Shown here: positions 4,475-5,711 of the stretch, in pieces
Layout of the letters: each line of letters opens with the position of its first letter
Position numbering within the stretch: position 1 is the first letter of the stretch
Assembly (NCBI GenBank): GCA_018702715.1
Contig: JABIYQ010000067.1
Span: forward strand, 1 to 5,711
Origin: Desulfobacula sp.
Lineage (GTDB): Bacteria; Desulfobacterota; Desulfobacteria; Desulfobacterales; Desulfobacteraceae
Direction: 5' to 3'
Length of the DNA stretch: 5,711 nucleotides
Program-made: the position numbers and the translations under genes
Notes under the pieces: model-generated
Told to the model about the DNA's origin: nothing
The model's database searches: none
What the model saw: only the letters and a program-made list of their open reading frames with translations

Positions 4475-5711
4475 TTAGTGCTGATTATCTGTTTTTTCTC
4501 CTGGGATTGAATCTTCGGCAGCTTTCCGGATATCCACGATCTTTACATCACCCACATATTCCTTTGACTCGTATTTGGTAATCCGGGTCATCTTTTTTGT
4601 GAGTTCCGATACTTCATTGAGGTTCCGGATAATCGTTTTAAGGTCCTCCTGCATCTGGGGTTCCATAAGATCATCCAGAACCAACTGGGCAGTTCCAAGT
4701 GCTGAAAATACAGGTGTGTTCAGTTCATGGGCAGCGGCCCCTGCCATTTCTAAAACACCCTGAAGCCTTTCTTTTGTCCTGTGTTCTTCTCTAAGCTGAA
4801 TATGGGCGGTCACATCCCTGATCGTTAAAATAATGAAATCATCTCCGGCTTTTTTACCAAAGGCTGAAACAGGTGTCGCCCTCTCCTCAAAATACTTTTC
4901 TTTGTTATCCTTAACAATCCGTCTTATGCATGCAGATGTCTTTTTTCCTTTTTCAATATCCTTTAAAGGACAGTCATCAGGATTACAGATTTTGATAATC
5001 TCATGGCAAGGTCTTCCGAGAATTTCAAGTTCTTTTAAATCATGATCCTCAAGAAAGGCATGGTTGACCATGGTGATGTGATGATCAAGGTCTATTACGA
5101 TTAATTGAGCATCCAGGCTGTCAATCACCATCTGGAGAAAATCCTCGTGCTGTTCCAACTCTGTTATGAGTTTTGTTATTTTTCCATAATTTTTCGCATT
5201 TTGGATCGCAATTCCACCCTGCTCTGCGACTGCTGTAGCGAAATTAATTTCAGCATCTGAAAAATCACGCCTTTCAGAAGTAAGGAATCTGAGCACCCCT
5301 ATGATTCTTTTTTTTACAACAATTGCAACAGCCAAAATACTGGCCACCCCTTCTTTTTCTGCATTTTTTTGAAAGCTTATCCTTGGGTCAATTGTTGCAT
5401 CATGAATGATCACAGGCTCACCCTTCATTGCATGTTGGGTGCTAAGTTCATCGTCAATGGAACCGCGGCCGAGATACTCCCTGCTCAAGCCAAAAGATGC
5501 AACCAGGTCCAGATGCCCTTTCACTGGATCAAAAAGTCTTATGGTACACCCTTTAAGGTTCATGACTTCAGGAATTTTGGTAACAATAAAATCAAGCACC
5601 TCCTGCAATTGAAAGGTTGAATTCAGGGCCTTACCTATTTCTTCCAGACTTTTGAGATATCTTATCTGCCGGTTTTGCTCCTCATAAACTCTGGCATTTT
5701 CAATTGCAATA
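4475..5711 (-). CDS. GAF-PAS-HisKA protein lacking the ATPase domain (5' part beyond right edge)
   Basis: The frame stays open to the right edge, so the gene is partial at its 5' end and the visible 411 residues are the C-terminal part. The first residues (IAIENARVYEE) look like the last helix of an upstream GAF domain. A complete GAF follows (about 36-177), then a coiled linker, a PAS domain (about 189-306) and a HisKA helix pair (about 314-379) with phosphoacceptor His328 in AAHELNTP (codon 4729-4727). After ITKYESKEYVGDVKIVDI there are only some 15 charged residues before the stop: no N, G1, F or G2 box exists. Only 40 bp separate this stop from that of the convergent receiver gene, leaving no room for a frameshifted ATPase domain. 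The protein should dimerise and could accept phosphate but cannot bind ATP as a normal kinase. The PAS domain carries Cys at 235, 242, 247 and 261. Confidence 0.92.
   Translation of the reverse strand, partial: IAIENARVYEEQNRQIRYLKSLEEIGKALNSTFQLQEVLDFIVTKIPEVMNLKGCTIRLFDPVKGHLDLVASFGLSREYLGRGSIDDELSTQHAMKGEPVIIHDATIDPRISFQKNAEKEGVASILAVAIVVKKRIIGVLRFLTSERRDFSDAEINFATAVAEQGGIAIQNAKNYGKITKLITELEQHEDFLQMVIDSLDAQLIVIDLDHHITMVNHAFLEDHDLKELEILGRPCHEIIKICNPDDCPLKDIEKGKKTSACIRRIVKDNKEKYFEERATPVSAFGKKAGDDFIILTIRDVTAHIQLREEHRTKERLQGVLEMAGAAAHELNTPVFSALGTAQLVLDDLMEPQMQEDLKTIIRNLNEVSELTKKMTRITKYESKEYVGDVKIVDIRKAAEDSIPGEKTDNQH

Noticed and set aside
4435..4530. Possible frameshift hiding the missing ATPase domain of the minus-strand sensor.
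   Set aside because: Only 40 bp lie between the two convergent stops and the plus-strand receiver gene is intact, so no ATPase-domain coding can fit.
5606..5608. TTG codon as the start of the GAF-PAS-HisKA protein.
   Set aside because: The frame continues upstream to the window edge and encodes a typical GAF-tail helix and linker, so the TTG is an internal leucine.

Overview
The window looks like AT-rich chromosomal DNA from a Gram-negative, signalling-rich anaerobe. The style of its PAS/GAF histidine kinases, the cytidylate kinase-like protein and the aminotransferase remnant all resemble Desulfobacterota, most likely Desulfobacteraceae (Desulfobacula/Desulfobacter type). This taxonomic reading is inference from protein style; no rRNA or other marker gene is present.

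Left part (1-960, minus strand): a two-gene operon reads leftwards. A strong sigma70-type promoter (-35 at 935-940, -10 at 912-917, 17-bp spacer) overlaps a perfect 8-8-8 palindrome at 892-915 that looks like a repressor operator. The first gene is a cation diffusion facilitator (CDF) transporter that appears to have lost its middle: four N-terminal membrane segments are joined in frame to the extreme C-terminus. The second is a short-chain dehydrogenase/reductase (SDR) that leaves the window on the left.

Middle (961-2672): a 600-bp stretch with no convincing gene holds a GC-rich patch with three copies of GGCGGGGT. A cytidylate kinase-like gene (1503-2162) follows, with a strong ribosome binding site. 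Two bases beyond its stop, in convergent orientation, lies a roughly 61-codon 3' remnant of a PLP-dependent aminotransferase. The next 320 bp are non-coding and contain a perfect 14-bp inverted repeat and a smaller one.

Right part (2673-5711): a membrane-bound PAS histidine kinase (2673-4100) overlaps a single-domain response regulator (4075-4434) by 26 bp, so the two are probably translationally coupled and act as a phosphorelay pair. Converging on them is the 3' part of a GAF-PAS-HisKA protein (4475 to beyond 5711). It has a good phosphoacceptor histidine but stops with no ATPase domain, and only 40 bp separate its stop from the regulator's stop. It cannot phosphorylate itself in the usual way, so it may depend on a partner kinase. 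The neighbouring complete kinase and stand-alone receiver are obvious candidates, although no sequence feature proves that link.

No tRNA, rRNA, CRISPR array or intact insertion sequence was seen. The most interesting items are the kinase without a catalytic domain beside a complete kinase/receiver pair, the internally deleted CDF gene under an intact and apparently regulated promoter, and the intergenic inverted repeats.
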